Of a stretch of DNA of 38,016 bases, positions 26,038-34,330 are shown piece after piece. Below the pieces are notes generated by a model. The model did no database searches and was not told the DNA's origin. It saw only the letters and a program-made list of their open reading frames with translations. This DNA comes from Micromonospora sonchi. GTDB lineage: Bacteria > Actinomycetota > Actinomycetes > Mycobacteriales > Micromonosporaceae. Location of the stretch: the NCBI RefSeq assembly GCF_014646235.1, contig NZ_BMNB01000044.1:1-38016 (forward strand). The letters are read 5' to 3'. Within the stretch, counting starts at the first letter, position 1. The number at the start of each line of letters is the position of its first letter. The position numbers were made by a program, and so were the translations under genes.

Positions 26038-26490
26038 TCAGGCGTAGAAGCGGTACAGGCCGCGCGCGACGACGGCGGGCTTGGCGCCACCCTCGATCTC
26101 GATGGTCTGGTCGACCGTGATCTGGTAGCCGCCGCGCACCTCGACCACCTCGGCGACGGTGGCCTGCATGCGTACCCGCGACCCGACCGTGACGGGGGCC
26201 GGGAAGCGCACCTTGTCGAGGCCGTAGTTCACCTTCGTCGACACGCCCTTGACCTCGAGCAGCTCCGTCCAGAAGGGCACGGCCAGGGAGAGGGTGAGGA
26301 AGCCGTGGGCGATCGGCGCGCCGAACGGGCCGTCCTTCGCCCGCTCGGGGTCGACGTGGATCCACTGGTGGTCGTCGGTGGCGTCGGCGAACAGGTTCAC
26401 CTGGTCCTGGGTGACCGTCCGGTACTCGGTGTGGCCGAGGTCGGTCCCCGCGAGGTCGGTGAGCTGGTCGTAGGTGATGGTGGTCGTCAT
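26038..26490 (-). CDS. MaoC-like (R)-enoyl-CoA hydratase
   Basis: The 150-aa product has a single hot-dog fold of the MaoC/NodN type. The hydratase signature reads VNLFADATDDHQWIHVDPERA, followed by GPFGAPIAHGFLTLSL; the catalytic Asp and His are in the DATDDHQWIH stretch. It should add water to a trans-2-enoyl-CoA made from the ligase product. It is 19 bp downstream of the amidohydrolase gene and 46 bp upstream of the ligase gene in the same operon, consistent with a beta-oxidation-like route. Confidence 0.9.
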   Translation of the reverse strand: MTTTITYDQLTDLAGTDLGHTEYRTVTQDQVNLFADATDDHQWIHVDPERAKDGPFGAPIAHGFLTLSLAVPFWTELLEVKGVSTKVNYGLDKVRFPAPVTVGSRVRMQATVAEVVEVRGGYQITVDQTIEIEGGAKPAVVARGLYRFYA

Positions 26491-26509
26491 GGGCTTCCTC
26501 CCGTTGTCG

Positions 26510-27406
26510 TCAATCGGATGCGGCCGCGTCCGCCAGCCCCAGTAGCCGGGCGGCGTTGTCCTTCAGGATGCCCGGGAGCACCTCGGGCTTGAGGTCGGTG
26601 GTCTCCACGTCGCGCAGCCAGCGGTCGGGAGTGAGCAACGGGAAGTCCGTGCCGAAGAGGACCCGGTGCTTCAGCATCGAGTTGGCGTAGCGCACCAGCG
26701 AGGCGGGGAAGTACTTCGGGCTCCAGCCGGACAGGTCGATCCAGGTGTTGTGCTTGTGCGTCGCCACCGACAGCGCCTCGTCCTGCCAGGGCACGGAGGG
26801 GTGCGCCATGATGATCTGCAGCTGTGGGAACTCCGCCGCGATGGGATCGAGCAGCATCGGGTTCGACAGCCCGAGCCGGAAGCCGTAACCCCCGGGCATC
26901 CCGGCGCCGATGCCGGTCTGCCCGGTGTGGAACAGCGCCGGCACGCCCGCGGCCTGGAGCACCTCCCACAGCGGCGCGTACTCCTCACGGCTCGGGTCGA
27001 ACCCCTGCACCGTGGGATGGAACTTGAAGCCGCGTACCCCTTCGTCCTGGATCAGGCGGGCGGCGAGTTCGACCGCCGCCGCTCCGGTACGCGGGTCGAC
27101 CGACCCGAAGGGGATGAGGACGTCGGCGTGCTCGGCCGCGGCGCGGGCGAGCTCGACGCTGGACAGCGGCGGGTGCGCCAGTTGGGTGCGCGCGTCCACG
27201 GTGAAGACGACCGCCGCCATCCGGCGCTCCCGGTAGTACTGCGCGACCGCCTCGATCGCCGGACGCGGCCCGTCGGTCTTGAAGTACTTCGACGCGGCCG
27301 CCACGAGGTCGTCGGGCAGCGACTGGTGGCCGTGGTCGTCGACCTCGATGTGCACGTGCATGTCGATCGCCGTCAGGGCGGCGAGGTCGATGGCGGGCTG
27401 GTACAT
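26510..27406 (-). CDS. amidohydrolase_2-family protein (ACMSD/resorcylate-decarboxylase type)
   Basis: The 298-aa TIM-barrel protein has the metal-binding motifs IDMHVH (His 17, His 19), GFKFHP, LFHTG, IMAHPS and FGTDFP (the last Asp is the usual catalytic residue). Members of this family include alpha-amino-beta-carboxymuconate-semialdehyde decarboxylase and gamma-resorcylate decarboxylase as well as C-O or C-N hydrolases. Which reaction it does is not clear. The position between the SDR and MaoC genes suggests a C-C bond cleavage, decarboxylation or ring-derived intermediate hydrolysis in the same pathway. No signal peptide is present. Confidence 0.9.
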   Translation of the reverse strand: MYQPAIDLAALTAIDMHVHIEVDDHGHQSLPDDLVAAASKYFKTDGPRPAIEAVAQYYRERRMAAVVFTVDARTQLAHPPLSSVELARAAAEHADVLIPFGSVDPRTGAAAVELAARLIQDEGVRGFKFHPTVQGFDPSREEYAPLWEVLQAAGVPALFHTGQTGIGAGMPGGYGFRLGLSNPMLLDPIAAEFPQLQIIMAHPSVPWQDEALSVATHKHNTWIDLSGWSPKYFPASLVRYANSMLKHRVLFGTDFPLLTPDRWLRDVETTDLKPEVLPGILKDNAARLLGLADAAASD

Positions 27407-27430
27407 GCTCGGGAAACCTTCGTCCGTGGG

Positions 27431-28357
27431 TCAGGAGGCGGCGGTCTTGAACTCCTCGGGCAGCTCCGGGAAGCGCTCGCCGACGCTCTGCAGCGCGCCG
27501 GCGAACTGCGTCGGCCACGCCTCGACGAGCGCGTCGTAGCTCCAGCCACCCTCGTGGTAGGCGGTCAGTGCCGCCTCCGGGTGGGTCCAGACCTGGAGGC
27601 GGTCGCCGCCCACTCCGATCACCTGGCCGGTCACTGCGGCGGCCGCGTCGGAGCCGAGGAACGCGATGAGCCCGGCCACGTCGTCGGCGGTGCCGAAGCC
27701 GAGATCGTGCCGGAAGAACGCCGGCATCGGCTCGCCCTTCGCCTCGGCCTGCATGGCGGCGGCGAAGTAGGGGACCGTCGCGGTCATGGCGGTCGCGGCG
27801 ACGGGCACGACGGTGTTGGCGGTGATGCCGGCGCGCTTGAGCTCGAGCGCCCAGGTGCGCACCATGCCGACGATGCCGGCCTTGGCCGCCGCGTAGTTGG
27901 TCTGGCCGAAGTTGCCGCGCTGGCCGGTGGGGGAGCCGATGCAGATGATCCGCCCGCCCTCGCCGGCCGCCCGCATGTGCAGCACCGCTTCCCGGACGGT
28001 GGTGAAGGTGCCGCGCAGGTGCACGTTGATGACGGTGTCGAAGTCGTCGTCACTCATCTTCCACAGCACGGTGTCGCGCAGGACACCGGCGTTGGTGACC
28101 AGGATGTCGAGCCGCCCGAAGCTCTCGACCGCCGCGCTGACCAGCTGCTTCGCGGTCTCGGTCGGACCGACCGGGGCGACCACCGCGACGGCCTGCCCGC
28201 CGATCGCCTGGATCGCCGCGACGGCGTCGGCCGCGGTCTGCGCATCGACGTCGTTCACCACGACGGACGCGCCCCGTCGGGCGAGCTCCTGCGCGTACGC
28301 GAGGCCGAGGCCCCGCCCGGACCCGGTGACGATGGCGACCTTGCCGTCCAGAGACAT
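27431..28357 (-). CDS. short-chain dehydrogenase/reductase (MFE-type 3-hydroxyacyl-CoA dehydrogenase-like)
   Basis: The 308-aa SDR has the Rossmann motif VTGSGRGLGLAYAQEL, NAG, and the catalytic Ser/Tyr/Lys in GSPTGQRGNFGQTNYAAAKAG. The C-terminal extension (about residues 215-308) and overall similarity are to the SDR part of MFE-2/17-beta-HSD4-type enzymes, which oxidise (R)-3-hydroxyacyl-CoA, the product of a MaoC hydratase. That makes a good pair with the MaoC gene. The ATG at 28357 is chosen for the AAGGAG site seven bases upstream; the frame is open 33 bp further. It is the first gene of the operon and is divergent from the MarR gene. Confidence 0.92.
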   Translation of the reverse strand: MSLDGKVAIVTGSGRGLGLAYAQELARRGASVVVNDVDAQTAADAVAAIQAIGGQAVAVVAPVGPTETAKQLVSAAVESFGRLDILVTNAGVLRDTVLWKMSDDDFDTVINVHLRGTFTTVREAVLHMRAAGEGGRIICIGSPTGQRGNFGQTNYAAAKAGIVGMVRTWALELKRAGITANTVVPVAATAMTATVPYFAAAMQAEAKGEPMPAFFRHDLGFGTADDVAGLIAFLGSDAAAAVTGQVIGVGGDRLQVWTHPEAALTAYHEGGWSYDALVEAWPTQFAGALQSVGERFPELPEEFKTAAS

Positions 28358-28396
28358 TAAAACTCCTTCGTGTCCCGCCGATCTGAGCATGAATCG

Positions 28397-28409
28397 TTGA
28401 AAATGTCAA
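28397..28409. promoter_or_regulatory. candidate MarR operator
   Basis: TTGA-AAATG-TCAA is an inverted repeat in the 82-bp gap between the divergent SDR and MarR genes, overlapping the -35 region expected for the MarR gene and 40 bp before the SDR start. It is well placed to control both. Confidence 0.5.
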
Positions 28410-28426
28410 TTATTTGTGAAGCTTGC

Positions 28427-28432
28427 TACCAT
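28427..28432 (+). promoter_or_regulatory. -10 box of a probable leaderless promoter
   Basis: TACCAT stands seven bases before the ATG at 28440. TGTCAA lies 17 bp upstream as a weak -35. No ribosome site precedes the ATG. Confidence 0.5.
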
Positions 28433-28439
28433 CATCGCC

Positions 28440-28907
28440 ATGTCCCGTAGGGAGAAGACCCGGCAGACGGGGCAGGAGAGCCTGCGGGACAGTGTGCTCG
28501 GTGGGGACCTGATCTTTCTGCTCGCCCGCGCCAACGCGCTGACGCTCGCGGCGGCGAACGCCGTCCTCGCGCAGCACGGACTGAAGGCGCGCTCCTATTC
28601 TGTGCTCGCGCTCGCCGCCGACGACGCCCGCCCCACCCAGCGCGAGCTCGCCGAGTTTCTCCGCCTGGATCCGAGCCAGGTCGTCGCCCTCGTCGACGGG
28701 CTGGAGAAGCGTCAGCTCATCGAGCGCCGGACCGACCCCGCCGACCGGCGGGCCAACGTCCTCGTCGCCACCGACGCCGGTCGGGACCTGTTCGCCCAAG
28801 CCCAGGAGTCCGCCCGCGCCGTGGAGTTGGGCCTGCTCGCCACCGTGACGCCCGAGGACCACGAACGCCTGGCCGAACTGCTGCGGCTGCTGGCCTTCCC
28901 CGACTGA
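28440..28907 (+). CDS. MarR-family transcriptional regulator
   Basis: The 155-aa product has a winged helix (PTQRELAEFLRLDPSQVVALVDGLEKRQLIERRTDPADRRANVLVATDAGRDLF) between dimerisation helices, the standard MarR layout. MarR proteins near CoA-ligase operons often respond to aryl-CoA or phenolic acids. It is divergent from the SDR-amidohydrolase-MaoC-ligase operon and probably represses it. The ATG at 28440 is favoured over the GTG at 28416 because a -10 box stands between them. Confidence 0.92.
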   Translation: MSRREKTRQTGQESLRDSVLGGDLIFLLARANALTLAAANAVLAQHGLKARSYSVLALAADDARPTQRELAEFLRLDPSQVVALVDGLEKRQLIERRTDPADRRANVLVATDAGRDLFAQAQESARAVELGLLATVTPEDHERLAELLRLLAFPD

Positions 28908-28909
28908 CG

Positions 28910-28950
28910 CCGTGACCGGGCGGCGCCGCCGTGGCGCCACCCGGTCACGG
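28910..28950. terminator. bidirectional terminator between the MarR and DUF6351 genes
   Basis: CCGTGACCGGG-C-GGCGCC pairs with GGCGCC-A-CCCGGTCACGG, giving a 17-bp stem with one mismatch and a 5-nt loop. It begins three bases after the MarR stop codon and lies between convergent genes. Confidence 0.9.
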
Positions 28951-28962
28951 GCACAGGGCAGA

Positions 28963-31434
28963 TCAGCCGGCGCAGTTGAGGCCGGAGTAGTCGGCGGTGA
29001 AGACGCTCGTCACGTCCCGGCCACCGATCGAACCGCTGGCGCGTACGGTCGCCGAACCGGCCCCGACCGCGGCCGTACGGGTGGCAAACTGCTGGAAGGC
29101 GTTCGCACCCGGAGCCACGCTCGCCACCGACCGCTCGCCGTACGCGGTCTCCAGGACGATGTCCACCGACGCACCGTGGTCGTTACGGGCCTGCACCGCG
29201 ACGTACGCCTTGCCGGCGACGCAGCGCGCCTGCGCGGTCACCGTCACGGGCAGCTCCGCTGGAGCCCCCGGGCCGTCGGCGGCCCAGCGGATCCAGGTGT
29301 TCGCCAGCGGCACCTGGCCGACACCGGGCTTCGACCAGTCACAGACGCCGCCGGGGAAGACCGCCCGCAGGCGCTGCCACTGCTCGTCGGTGAAGATCAC
29401 TTTGTACGCCGAGCGGTTCAGGGGCTGAAGCTGGCACTTGAGCACGGCGGAGCTGGTCGGCCCGCCGGCGATCACGCGCGGGTTGCGGTGGTACGGGAAG
29501 AGCTGGTTGCACCGCGCGGCCGGATCCAGGGTCAGCTCCTCCACGATCCGGTCCCCGTTGGCCGCGATGCAACCGTCGGCCATCCCCTCGGGACGGGACA
29601 GCCGGGTCAGCGCCACGTCGTCCAGCTGGGGACGAGCCGCTGCCAGCGCGGCCCGGGCGGTCAGCCAGGCGTCCATGCTCGCCAGCGCCTCGTTCTGGGC
29701 CGTCGTGGCGGCGGCACCCGACGCGGCGGTGATGCTGATGTGGTTGTCGGCGTTGCCGTTGGCCGCGATGATCCGCTCCCGCATGGTCCAGGACCGGAAG
29801 CGGTCGTGGAAGTCGCCGGAGGGGTCGGTGTAGCCGCGGGTCTCGATGATCGGCGTCCACCGCAGGCCACCGTCGAACTGGTTGATCCGGCCGGTCTCGT
29901 ACGCCACCCTGATCGCGTCGATGTTCGCCGAGGTGCGCTGCGGCGTACGGTTGCCCTCGACGTCGAGGCCGCCGATGCCCTCGTTGAGCCGGACGAACTG
30001 CTCGGGGGTGAGCACCTGCGACTCAAGGGTCTGCAGGCCGTACTGCACGCCGACGGTGTCCGGGATGATCGGCCGGCCGGAGCCGGTGGCCGGGTCCACG
30101 CCGTACACGTTCGAGATGAAGTCCGCCATGGCGCAACGGATGCCGGTCGGGTTGTTGACCGGGTGGTACCGCAACGCCGCCGGGACGTGGTTCGGGCAGC
30201 TGGTGGGCCAGTCGACGCTGTCGAAGAACTGGTAGCCGTCGCAGGTGTTCGGGCTGCCGAAGCCGCCGACCGCGGTGCGCTGGGCGGTCGACAGCCCGGC
30301 GGCGGAGGCGGCCTGGCTGATGAACCGGCACTCGTGGCCGCTGATCGTGGTGGAGCGCTCGTCGGGGTAGCCGATCTGGCCGATGACGCCGTCGAGGATG
30401 CCGGGGTAGGCGTTGGAGATCAGCAACTGCTGCATCGTGCCGGCCGAACCGCCCCAACCCATGGTGAAGTCGGGGACGCCGTACGTCTCCGTGAAGTGCT
30501 CCTTGACCATCATCGCGGTCTCGGCGGACGTGACGTCGTTGCAGTTGTTGGCGAAGACGTTGAACGTCGAGCTGGCCAGCGCGTAGCCGCGGCTGAGCAG
30601 GGTGTGGTCCATGACCCCGCCGGTGCTCGTGGCCTGGGTGTATCCGATGCCGCAGGCGCCGCCGAAGGTGTAGACCAGCCGGTTGTTCCAGCCCGGGGTG
30701 GCCGTCCACGGATCGGGGACCTGAGTGCCCGGCTCGTGCAGCAGCGCGATCTCGTAGACCGCCCGGTTGATGGTGCCGCGCTCGATCCGCACGATGTACG
30801 GGACGGTCCGGCCGTCGCTCGTGGTGGTGGTGGCCAGGTTGCCGGGTCGGGGGCCGTCGGGCAGGGCGGCGAAGCCGCCGGTGGTGGTGCGGTACTGGTA
30901 CGTCACGCGCGGCGCCGCGACGTGGCAGTTCTCGTCGACCGGCCCGAGGTTCCAGGGGTTGCCCGAGGCGGTGCAGAAGAGCGGGATGTGCGGGCCGGAG
31001 AGGACCGGGCCCTCGGCGGGGTGATTCACCAGCGTGACGTCGGCCTGGGGACGGCCGTGCCCGAGCCCGTTGGACCGGATCTCGAGTGTGTTGTCGCCCA
31101 GCGCCAGGTCGTCGACGAGACCGAGCAGCGTGCGACCGTCACCGACCGGGCGGAACTGACGGGTGAGGTCACGGCCGTCGAGGTGGACCTTCACCTGGTG
31201 CGGCGGGACGTTGCGCGGCACGCCGATGCGGACCAACGCGTCGCCGCCACTGATCATGTCCGCGCGGGTGGAGACGACCTCCACATCGAACGTACGGTCG
31301 ACACCTGCGTTGATCGGCGGTGCGGCCATGGCCAGCGCCGCCGAGCCGCCGATCAGTGCGGTGGCGACGAACGTGGTGAGTGCGACCTTCAAGGATCGTC
31401 GCGGTGTCAGCCCTCTGAATCGATACGGGTGCAT
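28963..31434 (-). CDS. large secreted hydrolase-like protein (DUF6351 type)
   Basis: The 823-aa product has an N-terminal signal peptide (basic start, hydrophobic 16-38, cleavage near AMA-A). A beta-rich domain (about 40-130) follows. The long central region has a serine-hydrolase nucleophile elbow, MGWGGSAGTMQ (Ser about 330), preceded by YALASSTFNVFANNC and followed by AYPGILDGVIGQIGYPD. Many Cys suggest disulfides. This layout matches what I recall of DUF6351 proteins, an uncharacterised family related in fold to alpha/beta-hydrolase esterases; the family name is my recognition, not a search. The last 95 residues (729-823) are the module shared with the GH127 protein. It probably hydrolyses an ester polymer or conjugate outside the cell, feeding the nearby acid-degradation genes. 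Confidence 0.8.
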   Translation of the reverse strand: MHPYRFRGLTPRRSLKVALTTFVATALIGGSAALAMAAPPINAGVDRTFDVEVVSTRADMISGGDALVRIGVPRNVPPHQVKVHLDGRDLTRQFRPVGDGRTLLGLVDDLALGDNTLEIRSNGLGHGRPQADVTLVNHPAEGPVLSGPHIPLFCTASGNPWNLGPVDENCHVAAPRVTYQYRTTTGGFAALPDGPRPGNLATTTTSDGRTVPYIVRIERGTINRAVYEIALLHEPGTQVPDPWTATPGWNNRLVYTFGGACGIGYTQATSTGGVMDHTLLSRGYALASSTFNVFANNCNDVTSAETAMMVKEHFTETYGVPDFTMGWGGSAGTMQQLLISNAYPGILDGVIGQIGYPDERSTTISGHECRFISQAASAAGLSTAQRTAVGGFGSPNTCDGYQFFDSVDWPTSCPNHVPAALRYHPVNNPTGIRCAMADFISNVYGVDPATGSGRPIIPDTVGVQYGLQTLESQVLTPEQFVRLNEGIGGLDVEGNRTPQRTSANIDAIRVAYETGRINQFDGGLRWTPIIETRGYTDPSGDFHDRFRSWTMRERIIAANGNADNHISITAASGAAATTAQNEALASMDAWLTARAALAAARPQLDDVALTRLSRPEGMADGCIAANGDRIVEELTLDPAARCNQLFPYHRNPRVIAGGPTSSAVLKCQLQPLNRSAYKVIFTDEQWQRLRAVFPGGVCDWSKPGVGQVPLANTWIRWAADGPGAPAELPVTVTAQARCVAGKAYVAVQARNDHGASVDIVLETAYGERSVASVAPGANAFQQFATRTAAVGAGSATVRASGSIGGRDVTSVFTADYSGLNCAG

Positions 31435-31472
31435 GGCGGGCCCCTTTCAGCCGAGAGCGTGCGGCTGGACGT

Positions 31473-31486
31473 CCTGTGGTCACAGG
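31473..31486. promoter_or_regulatory. 14-bp inverted repeat, candidate operator of the DUF6351 gene
   Basis: CCTGTG-GT-CACAGG lies 39 bp before the start codon and just downstream of the predicted transcription start, a typical repressor position. The upstream neighbour is a PaaX-like regulator, which could be the ligand. Confidence 0.5.
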
Positions 31487-31495
31487 CGCAGGGGG

Positions 31496-31525
31496 AACAT
31501 AATGCGAAATCCGATCAAGCGTCAA
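31496..31525 (-). promoter_or_regulatory. sigma-70-like promoter of the DUF6351 gene
   Basis: On the minus strand TTGACG (31520-31525) and TATGTT (31496-31501) are separated by 18 bp, in an A/T-rich pocket. The start point would be near 31489. Confidence 0.5.
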
Positions 31526-31594
31526 CGATTTTGCAATGTATCTGCGCCAGGCGGGAGATCGACCGCCGTTCGGGCGGGCAGCGGTGAACCGCGC

Positions 31595-32473
31595 TCAGGG
31601 CCGGTCGGGAGTCTGGACGAGCTCCTCGAAGCGGGCCTGCGCCGACTGGGCCAGCGCCGCGCAGGTACGCAGGAACATCGCCCGCGCCCGGGCACGGGGG
31701 AAGGTGGCCGGCAGGAAGGTGACCGGCAGGTCGGGATCGTCGCCCACCAGGGCACGCCAGTCGTTGACCAGCTCGGTACGCCGGACGAGCGCCTGCGCCG
31801 GTGCCACCGCACCGGCGGCGGCCCTCTCGGCCAGGTCGTGGTACCGCTGCAGGAACGCCTCGTAGTCGGCGGCCAGCTCGTCGATCCGCCAGGCGGCCTC
31901 GAGCCGGGCCCGGCCGCTCGGCAGCAGGTCGAGGTCGGTGGAGCGGAGCACCACCGCGTCGTTGACCCCGAGCTCGCTCAGCTGCTCGCGAACCTCGTCG
32001 TACCGGTCGTGCGGAGTGACCCAGGTGGCGTCGTACAGCGGCCAGAACGTCAGCCAGCGCAGCCGGGCCCGCAACAGCCGGCGCTGGTTGGCGTCGTCGA
32101 GCGGCAACGTGAACGCGATCAGCGTCCAGCAGCCGTCCCAGGCGTTCTTGTCGGTGGTGGCGAAGATGCGCCGGGCGCCGCGCCGGAGGATGTGCGACGC
32201 CGACTCGGTCAGCAGGTAGCTGGTGCGCCGGCCCTCCTTGGTCCGTTCGAGCATGCCGCGTTGGGTCAGCCGGCTGAGCGTGGCGCGGGCGTTGGCGGGC
32301 GCGATGTCGAACTCGGCCAGCACCGCGACCAGCCCGCCGGACGGCAGCGGCGACCGCCCCGGGTGTCCGTAGTCGCCGAGCAGGGTCACCAGCAGCCGCT
32401 GCGCCCGGGCCCGCCCGACCGCCGCCGAGCGGTCCGCCGGTGTGAGCGGGTCGTCCTCGTTCACGACCAGCAT
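31595..32473 (-). CDS. PaaX-family transcriptional regulator 2
   Basis: The 292-aa product has the PaaX pattern. The winged helix runs RLLVTLLGDYGHPGRSPLPS, then GGLVAVLAEFDIAPANARATLSRLTQRGMLERTKEGRRTSYLLTE. The central domain begins WDGCWTLIAFTLPLDDANQRRLLRARLRWLTFWPLYDATWVTP. A C-terminal helical domain has DDPDLPVTFLPATFPRARARAMFLRTC. It is only distantly similar to PaaX regulator 1, so the two are not a recent duplication. It is downstream of the IclR gene on the same strand (78 bp gap) and upstream of the DUF6351 gene, which it may control. The ligand is presumably an aryl- or acyl-CoA. Confidence 0.9.
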   Translation of the reverse strand: MLVVNEDDPLTPADRSAAVGRARAQRLLVTLLGDYGHPGRSPLPSGGLVAVLAEFDIAPANARATLSRLTQRGMLERTKEGRRTSYLLTESASHILRRGARRIFATTDKNAWDGCWTLIAFTLPLDDANQRRLLRARLRWLTFWPLYDATWVTPHDRYDEVREQLSELGVNDAVVLRSTDLDLLPSGRARLEAAWRIDELAADYEAFLQRYHDLAERAAAGAVAPAQALVRRTELVNDWRALVGDDPDLPVTFLPATFPRARARAMFLRTCAALAQSAQARFEELVQTPDRP

Positions 32474-32551
32474 GACCCGGTGCCGATCACCAGCGGCCAG
32501 GGGCGAGCGGTCAGCGGACGTGCATGACGGACGGCGGGCACCCGGATGAAT

Positions 32552-33346
32552 CTACTGCCTCTCGTGACGAGACCGTAACGGCACCCGACCCGATGGTTGC
32601 CGGTACGCGCCGAGCGCCCGGGAGAGCACCCGGCCGGCCGCCTGGACCAACGGTGCCAGGGCCACCGGGTCCGCCCGGTCATGGGCGACGACCAGCGAGA
32701 TCGCCGCCACCACACCATCCGGGTCGCGGATCGGTGCGGCGATCGAGAGGGCGTCCATCGTGACCTGGCGGTCGCTGATCGCGTACCCGGCGCGACGCAC
32801 CTCGGCGAGACGGCGGCGCAGCCGTACCGGGTCGGTGATGGTCAGCGCGGTGTACCGCTCCAGCGGCGCGGCCAGCACCTGCTCCTGCACCTCGGTCGGC
32901 GCGTAGGCGAGCAGGACGAGCCCCACTCCGGTGGCGTGCAGCGCGAAGCGGCCGCCGACCCGGGTGAGCACGGGTACCGCGCGCCGCCCGGCGATCCGTT
33001 CGATGAAGACGAGTTCGAAATTCTGCCGGACGGCGAGCTGGACGTTCTCGTGGGTCACCTCGTACAGGTCTTCCATGATCGGCAGGGCCAGCTCGCGCAG
33101 CCCCAGACCCCTCGGGGCGAGCGAACCCACCTCCCACAGCCGCAGGCCGATGCGGTACCGCCCGTCGTCGCCGCGTTCCAGCGCTCCCCACGCGACCAGC
33201 TCCGCCACCCGCCGGTGCGCGGTGGGCAGCGGCAGCTCGGCCCGCCGGGCCAGCTCGCTCAGGGTCAGCGTCGGGCTGGCGGGGGAGAACGCGTCGAGCA
33301 GCGCCAGCACCTTGCTGGTGACCGACCGACCCGGTTGCGTGCCCAC
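32552..33346 (-). CDS. IclR-family transcriptional regulator
   Basis: The 264-aa product has the IclR winged helix (SVTSKVLALLDAFSPASPTLTLSELARRAELPLPTAHRRVAELVAWGALER), followed by the effector-binding domain (ENVQLAVRQNFELVFIERIAG; FALHATGVGLVLLAYAP; GYAISDRQVTMDALSIAAPI; AAISLVV). IclR proteins near Rieske oxygenases usually sense the aromatic substrate and control its degradation. The gene follows the reductase gene by 30 bp on the same strand, so it is probably part of the oxygenase transcript. Start is a GTG. Confidence 0.92.
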   Translation of the reverse strand: MGTQPGRSVTSKVLALLDAFSPASPTLTLSELARRAELPLPTAHRRVAELVAWGALERGDDGRYRIGLRLWEVGSLAPRGLGLRELALPIMEDLYEVTHENVQLAVRQNFELVFIERIAGRRAVPVLTRVGGRFALHATGVGLVLLAYAPTEVQEQVLAAPLERYTALTITDPVRLRRRLAEVRRAGYAISDRQVTMDALSIAAPIRDPDGVVAAISLVVAHDRADPVALAPLVQAAGRVLSRALGAYRQPSGRVPLRSRHERQ

Positions 33347-33376
33347 CCCGCCATCATCCCCACCCGCGCCGATCGG

Positions 33377-34330
33377 TCACAGCTCCAGGACCAGCCGGGG
33401 CGTCCGGGCCCGGGAGACACAGATCATCATGGTGTCGCCCGCGGCCCGTTCCTCCTCGGTGAGCAGGCTGTCGCGGTGCTCCGGCTCGCCGGCGAGCACG
33501 GTGGTCTCGCAGGTGCCGCAGGTGCCCTCCCGGCAGGAGGAGAGCACCTGCACACCGGCCTTCTCCACCGCGTCGAGGATCGGCGTGCCCGGGGGTACGG
33601 TCACCGTCCGCCCGGAGAGCCTCAGCTCGACCTCGATCGTCGTCTCCTCGCCACCGGTGGCCTCCGTCGGCGCGAAGCGCTCCACGTGCAGGCAGCCGGG
33701 TGGCCAGCCGCGGCAGCGCTCCTCCACCGCGCTGATCAGTGCCTCCGGGCCGCAGCAGTAGACGAGACCGGTATCGGGCCGACCCAGTAACCCGGCCAGA
33801 TCGAGCAGCCCGGTCTCGTCCTGCGGGTACAGGCTCACCCGGTCGCCGTACTTGTCGCGCAGGGCCTCGGCGAAGGCCATGCTGGCGCGGCTGCGTCCCC
33901 CGTACACCAGCCGCCAGTCGGCACCGGCGGCGTCGGCGGCGGCGACCATGGGCCGCAGCGGGGTGATCCCGATGCCACCGGCGATGAAGAGGTAGCGCTC
34001 TGCCGTGACCAGCCGGAAGTTGTTGCGCGGCCCGCGCACCCGGACGGTCGCGCCGGTGGTGAGCCGGTCGTGCACGAACCGGGAACCGCCGCGCCCGTCC
34101 GACTCCCGCTGGACCGCGATCCGCAGTGTGGCGCGCTCCGCCGGGTCACCGCAGAGGGAGTACTGGCGCACCAGGCCGGGACCCAACTCCAGGTCGACGT
34201 GCGCGCCTGGGGCCCACGCTGGCAGGTCGCCGCCGTCGGGGCGGCCCAGGGTGATCGCGACGACCTCGGCCGCCACCTGCTCCCGGCCGATCACCACGAG
34301 GTCCATTCCGGCCGGGCTGTCCCCGGTCAC
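33377..34330 (-). CDS. VanB-like oxidoreductase (FMN, NAD, 2Fe-2S; class IA reductase)
   Basis: The 317-aa product passes electrons from NAD(P)H to the Rieske oxygenase. An N-terminal flavin-binding barrel (RQYSLCGDPAERATLRIAVQRE; GPRNNFRL) is followed by a nucleotide-binding domain (YLFIAGGIGITPLRPMV; YCCGPEALI). A C-terminal plant-type 2Fe-2S ferredoxin domain has the cluster Cys in SSCREGTCGTCETTVL and ICVSRA. This order is that of phthalate dioxygenase reductase and VanB. The GTG at 34330 overlaps the stop of the 69-aa gene (GTGA); the frame is open further upstream but only within that gene. Confidence 0.92.
   Translation of the reverse strand: MTGDSPAGMDLVVIGREQVAAEVVAITLGRPDGGDLPAWAPGAHVDLELGPGLVRQYSLCGDPAERATLRIAVQRESDGRGGSRFVHDRLTTGATVRVRGPRNNFRLVTAERYLFIAGGIGITPLRPMVAAADAAGADWRLVYGGRSRASMAFAEALRDKYGDRVSLYPQDETGLLDLAGLLGRPDTGLVYCCGPEALISAVEERCRGWPPGCLHVERFAPTEATGGEETTIEVELRLSGRTVTVPPGTPILDAVEKAGVQVLSSCREGTCGTCETTVLAGEPEHRDSLLTEEERAAGDTMMICVSRARTPRLVLEL

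Noticed and set aside
28912..31587. 891-aa open frame on the + strand opposite the DUF6351 gene
   Set aside because: Composition is that of an antisense frame; the minus strand has a signal peptide and a hydrolase motif.
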